From: Rhizaria sp. SCN 62-66
Lineage: Eukaryota; Rhizaria, unplaced
Reading direction: 5' to 3'
NCBI GenBank assembly: GCA_001724265.1
Contig: MEDY01000284.1
Coordinates: 1-64,000 of the forward strand
Length of the DNA: 64,000 nucleotides
A program made the position numbers and the translations under genes. Shown here piece by piece: positions 9,460 to 20,000 of this stretch; positions within the stretch are counted from its first letter, which is position 1; each line of letters starts with the position of its first letter. Under the pieces are notes generated by a model. The model worked only from the letters and a program-made list of their open reading frames with translations, did no database searches and was not told the origin of the DNA.

Positions 9460-12111
9460 TCAGTTGCCGCCGTAGTTGCTGCCAGGCGTGTCGGCAAACA
9501 GCAGCTTGCGCTCGGCCGCGGGCGTGCTGTCCATGCCGGAGCCGGCGTGCGCGCCGCTTACGCCCGCAGCGCCGGGCCCGGGCGTGGCGTCGACCATCGC
9601 CGCGCCCGCGCCCGCGCCTGCACCGGCACCGACGTGAGCACCAGCGCCAGCGGCTCCGGCGCCGTAGCGCGAGATAGTCACGCCGACAGGCGTCACGCCG
9701 GTGCCACCGGTGCGCGCCGCGAACGCCGCCCCGGCCTCGTCGCCGGGCGTGGGCGGCGTGGAGCGTGGCACGGCCGCAAACGCGCCCGCCTGCAGCGCCA
9801 CGCTCGTCGCCGCCGCGGGCAGCGGCAGCAGCCCGTTGCCGCCCGCGCGCGCCGTCAGCGCCACGACGTCGCCCGTGCGCGCACCCGCCGCGGTGGCCGC
9901 CGCGGCGGGGCCGGGCGAGTGCCCGACCGAGCCCGCGTCGCCGGCCGCGCCGTCGTCGTCGCGCATACGCTTGGCGCGCCGGATCAAGAAGCCGTCGTCG
10001 CTGGCAGCGGGCGTCGCAGACGCAGTTGACTTGTTAGGGCCCGCGAGCAGACGCACCTCGGCGGCCTTCTGCTCGACATAGATCACCTCGCTGCTCTGCT
10101 TGCGCGCGGCCTCCTCGGCGGCGCGCGCGGTGCGCATCTGCGCGCGGCGCGCCGCAGTCGCAGTCGCCAGGATCGGGCGCAGACGCGCGCGCGCCGCGGC
10201 GGCGGTGGCAGCCATGGCGGCCGCATCGCCCGCGCAGGCCTCGAGCGACGCCGCGGGCGCGGCGGCCGTCAGCGCCTTCTCCGGCGGCAGCTCCAGCGCG
10301 CCCTGCTTGACGAACACGGTCCCTGCGGCCGCCGCGGTCGCAGCAGCCTCAGCGTTGGCGGCGCTGGCGTGCGCGGTCCAGCCCGCAAATGAGGCCGGCG
10401 CGGCCGCAGGGGCCATCAGCGCGGTCATCTCCGCCATTCCCGTCCGCAGCTGCGCCGTCAGCAACGACACGCGCTGCGCCAGCAAAGCGGCCTGCGCAGG
10501 TGTCGCGCCCGCGGGCGTGGCGCCGCCGCGCGCGACAAACGCCGCCAGCGCTGCCGCAGTCGCTGCCAGCGTGGCGGGTGCGGCGGCCGTGACGGGCGGC
10601 GCGCACGCGGCCGAGGACAGCGCGGGCGACGGCAGCCACGATAGCACGCGCGCGGCGCCTGTCACAGCCGCGGCGGCCTCCGCAGCGGAGATGGTGACGG
10701 TGGGCGCGGCGTCTGCGGGGATGGGGGCGGGGGCAAAGCGCGGATAGCCCTCCGGCCCCAGCAGCAGCGCCGCGGCAGCGGTCATGGGCGGGCGCGCGAG
10801 CGCTGAAAAGGCGGTGTACGCGGCGTTAACGCGCGCGCAGTAAGCCTCCGCGGCGCCCGGCGCGGCGAGGTGCGCGGCGGCGGTGGCCACGGCGGCGAGC
10901 GCGACCTGCGACGGCGCGGCCGTGAACATGGCGTCGGTGAAGTAGGACGCGAGAATGTACTCGTCGGCCAAGCGCGAGATCCAGCAGAGATCCGCCGCGC
11001 TCACGGGGACGGACGCGCTCTCGCTCTGGCTCTGGCTCGGCGCTGCCGCGGCAATGCCGGGCTCGAGCTTTATGGCAGCCGCTACGGTGATGTTGCTGTT
11101 AGCATCGTTGTCGCTGAGGAAGAGTTCGAGCACGCCGCGCTTGGCCCTGAAAGGCGTGGTGATGCGCACTTGACACATGATTCCGTTCAGCAAGTCCGCC
11201 TCGCCCGCGACAATCACGGTCTCGTTGGCGCCCGCGGCCGCGGCCAGATCTTCGATGCGGAGGAAGTTCTCGTCCGTCTTGCCCGCGATGAGCAGCGCCG
11301 ACACGAGCAGCGCCTTGGGGTCCGCCTCCTGCGGCGAGTGCAGCAGGAAGAAGCGGCGCACGTACGCCAGCGCCATCGCAACGGTCGAGTCGGGGCACAT
11401 CTCCACGCCCGTCGCGCTGCGGAACGTGCTCGGCGACTGCAGCGGAACCGCGGACGCGGACGCAGACTCAGACGCAGAGTCGCTTCCTGGCGCATCAGCA
11501 TCGGCACTGCCGCTGCTGCTGGAGGCGCTGGGGAGGGGGATTGAGGCGGCGGCGCGGCGCGGCCGGTTGCGGGCGTTAAGCGCGCGCTGCATGTGCAGCA
11601 AACGCGAGAGATAAAACTGCACGAGAGTGTGCTCCTCCTCGCGCGACAGCGGCTCTCCCGCATTCACTCCAGCAGCACCCGCGGCGGCCGCTGAGGTGGC
11701 TGAGGGGTCCTCGACGTAGGCGACGCTTGTGTCGAGATCGTCGGCCTCGCCCGTGGCTGCGCTCGCAGCAGCGGCGTCAGCGGCCGCGGCGGCGAAGAAC
11801 GCCGGGTTCGGACGCAGAGGGTCATGTGCGGCCGAGTCCGCCGCGGCGGCAGTGGCGGCAGCGGACGAGGGCGCGAGCAGCGACTGCGGGAGAGCGGGGG
11901 CCAACGCCGCGGGCGAGGCGGCCGAGGGAAGCAGCGCAGCGCCGCGGCGACTGGGGCTCACAGCAAGCGCGGAGCGCGCGGCGGCAGCTGCGGAGGCCGT
12001 GATTGCGAGGATTGCGGCACGGGCGCGCTCGTGCGTGAGGGCGCGGAGCTCGCACAGGTGGTCATGCGAGAAGAGCCAGTACTTGCGATGCGAAGAGTCA
12101 GAGAAGTTCAT
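9460..12111 (-). CDS. CCNH: Cyclin H (CDK-activating kinase / TFIIH subunit), extended
   Basis: The protein has 883 residues and ends in TGA. The ATG at 12111 was chosen because the next residues, MNFSDSSHRKYWLFS, match the N-terminal helix typical of cyclin H; the frame extends upstream without another good start. The first cyclin box spans about residues 155-310, with a segment ending FFLLHSP followed by KALLVSALLIAGKTDE. The second box is at about 377-415 (YILASYFTDAMF, then APSQVALAAVATAA), matching the TPSQIAL motif of cyclin H. Cyclin H activates CDK7 and, with MAT1, forms the CAK module of TFIIH in the nucleus. Family members have about 320 residues; the extra length is Ala-rich insertions plus a C-terminal tail of more than 400 residues with no recognised domain. 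It is divergent from the membrane-protein gene at 12639. Confidence 0.85.
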   Translation of the reverse strand: MNFSDSSHRKYWLFSHDHLCELRALTHERARAAILAITASAAAAARSALAVSPSRRGAALLPSAASPAALAPALPQSLLAPSSAAATAAAADSAAHDPLRPNPAFFAAAAADAAAASAATGEADDLDTSVAYVEDPSATSAAAAGAAGVNAGEPLSREEEHTLVQFYLSRLLHMQRALNARNRPRRAAASIPLPSASSSSGSADADAPGSDSASESASASAVPLQSPSTFRSATGVEMCPDSTVAMALAYVRRFFLLHSPQEADPKALLVSALLIAGKTDENFLRIEDLAAAAGANETVIVAGEADLLNGIMCQVRITTPFRAKRGVLELFLSDNDANSNITVAAAIKLEPGIAAAAPSQSQSESASVPVSAADLCWISRLADEYILASYFTDAMFTAAPSQVALAAVATAAAHLAAPGAAEAYCARVNAAYTAFSALARPPMTAAAALLLGPEGYPRFAPAPIPADAAPTVTISAAEAAAAVTGAARVLSWLPSPALSSAACAPPVTAAAPATLAATAAALAAFVARGGATPAGATPAQAALLAQRVSLLTAQLRTGMAEMTALMAPAAAPASFAGWTAHASAANAEAAATAAAAGTVFVKQGALELPPEKALTAAAPAASLEACAGDAAAMAATAAAARARLRPILATATAARRAQMRTARAAEEAARKQSSEVIYVEQKAAEVRLLAGPNKSTASATPAASDDGFLIRRAKRMRDDDGAAGDAGSVGHSPGPAAAATAAGARTGDVVALTARAGGNGLLPLPAAATSVALQAGAFAAVPRSTPPTPGDEAGAAFAARTGGTGVTPVGVTISRYGAGAAGAGAHVGAGAGAGAGAAMVDATPGPGAAGVSGAHAGSGMDSTPAAERKLLFADTPGSNYGGN

Positions 12112-12638
12112 TGTGGCTCGGACGCGTGCGCGCTGTGCAGAACTCAGGAAATCCAAGGCTGGAGCAAAGTGGCAGTGTGTGTGGAAGCTGGATATGAATG
12201 CAAGAGCTGAGAAAGACAGAGGCAAGGCGATCCTCAGTTGAGCCAGTTTGCGAACGGCCTCAAAAGACGGGGTTAACCTATGGTTATTGAAATACAATAA
12301 GATTATAATGCGTGTAAGCTAATAAAGTTAACTAATACGCCAGAGATATATCGTGCTGTTACGTTATATCTCTCTGCAAAGTCTTCCAAATAAGCATGAC
12401 CGTTGGCCTTGTCTGGCGAGGACCGTGAGTGAGCTCTCGGTGAAGAGTTGGATTGCTATCAAGAACTCGAATATCTCCTTAGAATATCCGTCTGTTGCGA
12501 TAAGTGTTGTTTTTTCAGGCTTTCTAACTCTTATAATTCAATATCCTTGAATTCTTCTTTCCTAGTCACTCGCTAAGACTTCCATCTTGCTGGATATTGC
12601 GCTGACCACAACCATCTTTGCTCGTCGTACTGAAAGCC
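12112..12638. promoter_or_regulatory. Shared divergent 5' region (cyclin H / membrane protein)
   Basis: A 527-base AT-rich spacer between two divergent starts, so it must hold both promoters. A pyrimidine run ending CTAG lies at about 12554-12565 on the + strand. The short frames inside have AT-rich codons unlike the neighbouring genes and are not called. Confidence 0.4.
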
Positions 12639-13325
12639 ATGGACTCGTTGCTGAACCCGCCCCTCTCGTCTTCGCCCGGCGACCTCACCGACGGCGGCGA
12701 TGATTTCCGTTCCTCTGAGATCTCTCCCCTGCGTGCGCGCCGCGTGGCGTACGCGGCGCCCGAGCCCGGCGCGTCTAAGCTCAAGACCTACGAGTCGAAG
12801 CTGGCGCAGGGCGAGAAGCTGGACAACCACGAGCAGGAGGAGCTGCTTTCCGACCTTAAGACGCAGGCCGACTTCATGAACCGCGTGTGGCGCATTGTTA
12901 TTGTTGCCTTTGGCGCCATCTTCGGCACTATCACGCTTGCGTTGCTCGTCGTGCGGCTCTGGCGCGGCGGCGGTGTGGTGTACCTGCACCGCAATCTCGA
13001 GCCCGCGCTCGGCGCGTTTCTCCTTACCTTTCTCCAGCTCGCCGCCGTCCTCTCCTTCGCTCTCACGGCGCGCGCCGCGCTCGCGCTTCCGGCGCTGCCC
13101 AGCGAGGAGCAGATGCTCGCCTCGGGCTCCGCCGCCGCCGTGTCGGCCGCGCTGTTCATCTTCTGTCTCGCGCTGAAAGGTCTGCTGTCGCTGCCCAACG
13201 CGTGGCTGCCGCTGTGCGTCGCCGCGCAGTGGGGCAGTCTCTTCTACGCGCGCAACGCCGCGGTCGGGTTTGAGGGCGATATGCGCGACCTCGCGAAGGT
13301 CCGCTACCGCCACGAGTCACTCTAA
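12639..13325 (+). CDS. Four-helix membrane protein of unknown function
   Basis: The protein has 228 residues and ends in TAA. The ATG at 12639 is the first ATG of the frame. The N-terminal 85 residues are polar and Ser/Pro-rich and end in a short charged helix (KLDNHEQEELLSDLKTQ). Four hydrophobic segments follow, at roughly residues 91-111 (IVIVAFGAIFGTITLALLVV), 124-147, 161-180 (VSAALFIFCLALKG) and 184-200. No cleavable signal peptide is visible. The C-terminus is short and basic. I do not recognise the family. An AATAAA lies 58 bases after the stop. Confidence 0.75.
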   Translation: MDSLLNPPLSSSPGDLTDGGDDFRSSEISPLRARRVAYAAPEPGASKLKTYESKLAQGEKLDNHEQEELLSDLKTQADFMNRVWRIVIVAFGAIFGTITLALLVVRLWRGGGVVYLHRNLEPALGAFLLTFLQLAAVLSFALTARAALALPALPSEEQMLASGSAAAVSAALFIFCLALKGLLSLPNAWLPLCVAAQWGSLFYARNAAVGFEGDMRDLAKVRYRHESL

Positions 13326-13889
13326 TGTAGCCATATTCTGCGAACGCAAACTTGCAAACTTCGTGTGTGCGATCTCTCACGCAATAAATTGAATACATAG
13401 TTGAACACATTATATTATGATAAGCTTACCAATTCAGTGTCCAAGACAGTAGTGATAGCGTTCATGCTCTTGTTCTAAGCGCGGTTTGTTGAAACAACCT
13501 GTTTGCTGTGTTGAAGTGACATGGTGGCACATTGCCAGAACAATGAGCTCAAAATAATTCGGGAAAATATCGAACAAAAAGCACAAGATGTGTATTTGTC
13601 AAACATCACAAGGTTTAATAATTAAATAAAGGATTCACGTTTGTTTGCTTCACACAAGTATCATCGGCATTGTTGTTGCCGTCGTCGCAGCAAAATCAAC
13701 TGCGTATGTCATGCGCCATACTATACTATATAACCACGTGCATGATGCACTCACGTAATTGTTGCGTGCATAAATAAATTATCATAAAAGTTATCACCAG
13801 CCACTCGATGACTTCGCAAAGCAACGCACTCAGAGGCAGTTAGACGCATGTGGCCAACGTTTCTCGCCAGATACGTAAAACGAGTTTAA
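13326..13889. other. AT-rich spacer between convergent genes
   Basis: This holds the 3' flanks of the membrane-protein gene (+) and the PPR gene (-). No coding or RNA gene is visible. Confidence 0.5.
13383..13388 (+). terminator. Candidate polyadenylation signal AATAAA
   Basis: AATAAA lies 58 bases after the TAA of the membrane-protein gene, a usual distance for a eukaryotic poly(A) signal. It is the clearest such hexamer in the window. Confidence 0.45.
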
Positions 13890-14009
13890 TTAATTGGTGT
13901 TATCTTTGCCCTTCGCGTTGCTGTTGCTCTTGCCATTGCCGCTGCCGTCGCCAAACCATTTGGCCTGGCCCTTGCTGCGCCACAGCGACTTCGCGTTCTT
14001 ATTGCCGCC

Positions 14010-14055
<46 letters not shown>

Positions 14056-17000
14056 TTGTTGTTGTTGTTGTAGTTGTTGGTCGCACCATCACCGCTGTCG
14101 TTGCCGCTCCCAGCACTGTCGCTGACGCTGCCGTTGCCGGTGCCGTTGCCGTTGCGGCCGCCACTGCGGCTGCCGCCGCGGCCGGCGCTGGCCGTCGCGT
14201 TGGGCGCCGGCGCGGTGGCGATCGCCCACAGCGCCGCGCCCTTAGCGCGCACGTTGGCGACGAAAGCCTGCAGTTGCGCGGCCTCGGCGGCGCGCACGGG
14301 CGTCATCGAGGGGAACTTGCGGGTAAATGTGGTCTGTTCCAGCCGCTCCAGCGCCGCGCTCGCCTGCGCGGCGTCGGCGAAGGGCTATTCCGACGCGGCC
14401 GTGGTCAGCGACGGGTAGGGAGACCGCGCCTGCGTCGGGCCGTCGGCGTCAGCGGCCGCCGCGGACCGCTGCTGCTGCTGCTGCTGCGGCTGCTGCTGCT
14501 GGTTGTTCTGGAACAGCTGCAGCTGCTGCATCTGCATGTGGTGCAGCTGCTGGTGCTCCAGCTCGCGCTGCTGGAGACCGTCCGCAAGCACGGTGGCCTC
14601 CTCCTCGGCGGCCACTACGTCTTCGAGCCAGTTGGCCAGCGCCTCAACCTCCACGGCCGTGGCCTGCGCCGCGCGCCGCGCGCCCGTGTCCGGCCCGGCA
14701 GCGGCAGCCGCAGCCGCGGCCGCGCCGTCGCCAGCGGAGGTCGCGGTGCCGCAGCCGCGTTGCAGCGAGGCGAGCGCGAGCTTGAGCGCGCGGTCCGCGG
14801 CCGTGAGCAGCGAGGCGATGTCGCCGGCCTCGAGACGCAGGCGCACGCGCACGGGCGTGGGCAGCGCCGACAGGGTCGCCAGCGCGCAAGCCGCCGCGGC
14901 CGTCGACGACGGCGGCGGCGCGTAGGGCCCCGTCGTGTCGCGCGGCGCGAAGCTGCGGGCGCGCGCGTAGACGTGGTGCCGCGCCGCGCGCTGGCTGCCG
15001 CGGCCGCTCAATGAGACAGAAGAGCCCGCGCCCGCGCTCTCAGCAGCAGTGAGAGCGACATAGTTGTAGACCGTGGCGGCGTTGGCAGAGTCGGCGTCGG
15101 CGTCGGCGTCGGCGTTGGCGTCGGGCGGCGGCAGACCGAGTGCCTGCGCCGAGAGCCTGTGGAAGGCGACCGAGCCGTTGAGCTGCACACGCGCAAAGCG
15201 TCCGAGCCCCGCACTCTTCCCCACATTCTCCCCCACGCCCACGCCCATGCCCATGCCTTCATTGTCGCTACCACTGAGGCTGCCGTTGCCGCTGCCGGTC
15301 GCAATGTTGATGCCGGCGAAGTCGGCGGCCGTCTGCATGAGCGACGCGGCCGTGAGCAGGCGCGAAAGCACGAGCGCCTCGCGGCATGCGCGCAGCTCGT
15401 ACGCGCCCGACGCAAGCGTGCGCCGCACCTCCACTGCATCGCTGCGCTTCAGCTTCCGCTGCCGCCGCAGCGACGCCACAGCGGACGCCGACATGTCGGC
15501 CTCCTCGACCGAGAGCGTGACGTACGTGTTGACCGTGGCGCGCGCGATGGCACGCGACCAGGACCAGGACGAGTAGGGCATCGACGTGCCCACCTGCCGC
15601 GCGGTCTGTGCCGCCAATAAAGCGGCGGCGGCGGCGTCGTGCGTGGCGTCGCCGCTCTGCGCACTGCCGCCGTTGTTGCTCGCATTGGCGCCTGCTGCGT
15701 CGCTCGCGCGCGCGCTCTCGTGACTCGCGCTGGCGGCGTAGCTACCGTTCGCGCTCCCAATGGTGTCCTTGCCGGAAGCGCCCGACGGCGTGGGGTAGCG
15801 CGTGGAGCAAAAGAACGAGAGCGTGTCCGCGAAGGCCTGGCCCCACGACGCCGGCGCACCGGCCGCAGAGAACGCAGCGTCGTCGCTCAAGCCCGCCGAG
15901 GCCGATACGGCGCCGGCGCTGGCGGCGGCCTCGGTCGCGGCGGCCGTCAGCGTCGCCTGCCACATGCGCATCGCGGGGCGCGTGTTGCCGCTGCGGAGCT
16001 CTGCGACGACGACACGCGCCACCGCAATGATCGGCACGGCGTCCAGCGACAGCGCGGCCATGCGCAGACTCAGCTCCGAGCTCGCGTTCGCGGCGTCAGC
16101 ATTCGCGGCGTCGGCATTTGCGGCGGCCGCGCTGCCGTCGTCCTCGCGCCCGCTCTCGCCCGCGGTGTCGAGCTCGGCGCTGGGCTCGGCCGTGGTCTCC
16201 GGGCTGGCACTCTTGTTGGTGAGCGCGGTGTCGCCCGTTGCGGCGGTGACGGTAGGCGGCAGCATGCGTGCGGCCATCGCGGCCGTGTCGGCGGCCACGT
16301 GCATCGGCGTCGTCTCGCTCACTGCAAGCCCGCTCGCACGCACACTCGCGCTTGCGCTCTCGCTCGTGTTGGTGCTGCTTGTGCTGGCGCTGCTGGCGTT
16401 GCGGGCAGCGAGCGCTGCGTGGTGCGCCTGCGCGGCGGCGAGCGCAGACGCGGCGCCGGGACCACCGATGACGAGCGCCCATCCGGGCCAGCTGCGCAGT
16501 GCCGAGAGCTCAGACACCATGTGCGCGCGCGCCAGCGCCGCCGCGCACGCGCCCAGCGCCGTGTGAGGGAGCACCGCGGCCGTGGGTGCAGAGGGCGCAG
16601 CGGCGCGGGCCTGCGCGGCCACGGCCACGGCCTTGGCGGCAGCGTGCGGCAACGGCGGCAGCAGACGCGCCAGGAACCAGAAGTAGGCGTTTTGGGCCCC
16701 GACCGAGGGCGGCGCGCTGGCGGGGCCGCCGAGGCGCGGCGACAGCAGCGCCGGCAGCGTGACGCCCGCGGCCGCGCACAGGTGCATCTGCAGGTGCAGC
16801 GACAGCGCCGCGCCCGGGGACACGCATGGCACGGCGGACGAGTCCGCGGCCGCCGCGGAGGCGACGGCACGCGCGGCGGCCTGGGGCCCCTTGCGGCCGT
16901 GCGCGGCGTAGAGCGCGCGCGCGCGGGCCAGGAAGCGCGCTGCGCCGCCGTCGGGGTGTCTGCAGCCGCCGCAGCAGTCGCGCGAGCACGTGGCGCCCGG

Positions 17001-20000
17001 CACTGCAACCGACACCGCCGCGCCGCTGCTACTGCTACTGCTACTCGTGTTGCTGTTGCTGTTGCTGTTGCTGTTGCAGCAGCCGGGTGCGGAGAAGACG
17101 AGCTCATCATCGAGCACGCCCAGCAGCGAGGCCGCCACGGTCGACGCTGGCACGGTGCTGGTGGCGAGCGCGGCGGGCGAGTCGCCCAGCGCTGGCGCCA
17201 GCGCCGCGGCCGCCGACGCGTTGGCGACTGCGCGCTGCGCCGACACCGCAAGCGCGGCGGGCACGACCGGCGCCGCCGCGGCCGTGGCTTCAAGCGCCGA
17301 GACAAGCGCGACGGAGAACAGCGGGGAGCGCGCGCGCGGCAGCGCCAGGGTCGTCACAAGCTGCGCAGTGGCAGAGACTGAACCTGCGTTCGCGCCCGCG
17401 TCAGCGTCTGCGTCTGAAGAGACGGTTGACGACGTCGTGGAGTCTGCAGGCGCAGACGCTGTCGCCGCGAGCATAAGCGCCTCCGAGAGCGCGCCGCACG
17501 CGCCGTCGACGCCGCGCGTGGCAAAGATCTCGCCCGTGTAATGGTTCCCTTTAGCGGCGTTGGCGGCGGCAGTGGAAGTGGCTCCGGCGGCGGCGACGGC
17601 CGAGGCCGAGCGCGCGGGCAACGCTGCGTACGCCGTGGCAGGGACGTCGATCGCGCTGATGGCGCACCGCATCAGCGCCAGCGCCGAGCGCGCGGTCAGC
17701 GGCACGCACACGTAGGGCGCCAGCGCGGGTGCCAGCGCAGTCGCGGCGCCGTCAGCGGCCGCGGCGCCCTCGCCAGCCGTCGCGGCGGTCGCGGCCGCGG
17801 TCAGGGCCGCGGAGGGGCGCAGGTGCGGCGGCAGGTATGGGCTGTTAGCGGGCAGCCAGATGGCGGGCGGCGCGGGCGCGACGGTTTTGTGCATCAGCGG
17901 CGAGAGCAGACGCAGCGCGGACCGCGGCTGCAGCGGCCGCAGTGGCGGCGGCACCGTCGCTGGGTAGCTCATCACCACGGGCGCCGCGCCGGAGTCAGCA
18001 GCGCTGGACTCCGCAGACACTGGCGCAGTGGACGCGGATGAGGAGCCGAGGGCCGAGGCGAGAGCGGGGTTCCCGGCGGGCGTGAGGCAGCGCTCCACGG
18101 GCCACGGCCACTGCTGCGCACCCTGTGACTGCGATTGCAATGTGTAGCTGCAGACGCCGTCGTCGTTGTTGTCAAGGTTTTCGGCGAAGAAGTCGATGCC
18201 GGAGCTGGGGTGCTCGACGATGGCCACGCCGCCAGGACCCACGCGCGCCAGCGACGGCACAGTCGGAATCACCGGCGGCCGCGTCGACGCCGCCGCCGCA
18301 GACTGCGCTTGCGACGCGACACCGGCAGCCTTCTCGCTGCTCGCGTCGCCGCTGGCGATGTTAGCGCCGCCGCTGCGGGCGCGGAGACGTGCGCGGGCGC
18401 GCGCGCGGGCGGCCGCGGCTGCGGTGTCGTCCGCGGCCGCGGCGTGTGCACCAAGGATCTTGAGCAGGAGCCCGCGGCCGGTGAGCCCCATCTGCTGTGC
18501 ACGCTGCTGCCAGTGCCAGCGCGCGCGCACGGAGCGGAACTGGCGCGACTGCCCAGCCTCGCCCAGCTGCACCAGCACGGGCTTCCCGCGCGCGTCACTG
18601 CTGCCGCTGTTGTTGTTGTTGTCAGCGGTGCTGTTGTTGTCGGTGACGAGGACGACGCGGAAGCACGCGGTGAGGAGCGCGGCGCGGTGCTGCTGCGAGA
18701 GCGCCAGCGCGGGCGACAGCAGCACGTCCAGCGCCATCTGCACCGGGTGCGCCGCGCTCACCGACACAGCGGACACGGACACTGGCGCTGCGGATACCTG
18801 CCCGGATGAACCGACGGCACCGGCACCGACACCGGTGCCAGAGACGGGGTCGGCAGTGGAGACACTGCGGCGCGAGCCAGTGCCAGCGGCGTCAGCGCCG
18901 CCGCGTGCAGCAGCCTCTGAAGCGGCGACGGCGAAGCTAGCGGCGGCGGGGTCTGCGCCGAGCGGGGCGGCGACGGCCAGCGTCTGCGGCTGCAGCGGCA
19001 CGATGGTGTGCTCGCCGCGCGTCAGACAGCCCTCGTCGGGCAGCGCGGCGGCCGCGGCGTAGGGTGGCGCGATGGCGCTCGCCTCGGCCGCGGACAGCGG
19101 ACGCAGGATCTCGACCGGCTCGCGTGCCCACTCGGCCACCAGTGCTTCGTACTCCGCGGTCGCCTCCGCCGCAGCCGCGGCTGCAGCCGCAGCTGCCGAG
19201 GACTCTGCAGCCGACTCCGCAGCAACAGTCTCCGCGGACGCGGTGGCGGCGGCAGCGGTGTCCGCGCTCGCGCCAGCGCCCGGTGGGCCAGCAGCAGCAC
19301 CAGCAGCAGTCTCAGTCTCCGGCGCCGGCGCTAGAGATGGCGCTGGCGCAGGCGTGAGCGCGGTGACTGCGACCCACTCGTTGCCGGAGCCCCCGACGGG
19401 GCGCGGCGGCCGACGCTCGCCCGCCGCGGCCGCGTGTGACGCCGCGGCGGCCGCGGCGGCGGCGACCGACGCCGGCGCAGCGACCGCAGCGGCCGCGGCG
19501 GCGGCAGCGGTGCGCGCGCCGAGCGTGGGGAGCTCGTAGGCAAGCAGCGCGCCGGGCACGAGTGCGGCGATGGCCTCGGCGGCGAGCGCGGCGGCCGCGC
19601 GCGGGCGCTCAAGGCGGTCAAAGGACGTGATGAGCGCGAGCTGGGAGCGCAGTGGCAGCGAGCGGAAGGCGGCAGGGAGCACCGTCGCGACGACGGTTGA
19701 CGCGGGAGCGCTTGAGACGGGGGGGCGGTTACGGTTACTGCGACTGCTGCCGCTGCTGCTGCTGTTGTTAGCGCTTGTGCGGGCGCGACTGTTACCGCAG
19801 TCGTTGCCGTCCTTGTTATTGGCATCGTTGCTGTTGTTGCCGTCGTCGTTGTTGTGGCCGTTGTCGGTGCTGCCGGCATCCGCGGAGCTGGGAGTCTGGC
19901 CCAGACTGTCGCTGCCGCCGTTGCTGGCGGCCGAGATGGGGACGAAAAGCCCGCTCGACTGCAGCGGCGACTCGAGCACCACGGCGCACAGCGGCGCAGA

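Noticed and set aside
14385-14420. Intron explanation for the PPR TAG
   Set aside because: The only local GT..AG pair is 28 bases, lacks GTACGT, and would shift the frame.
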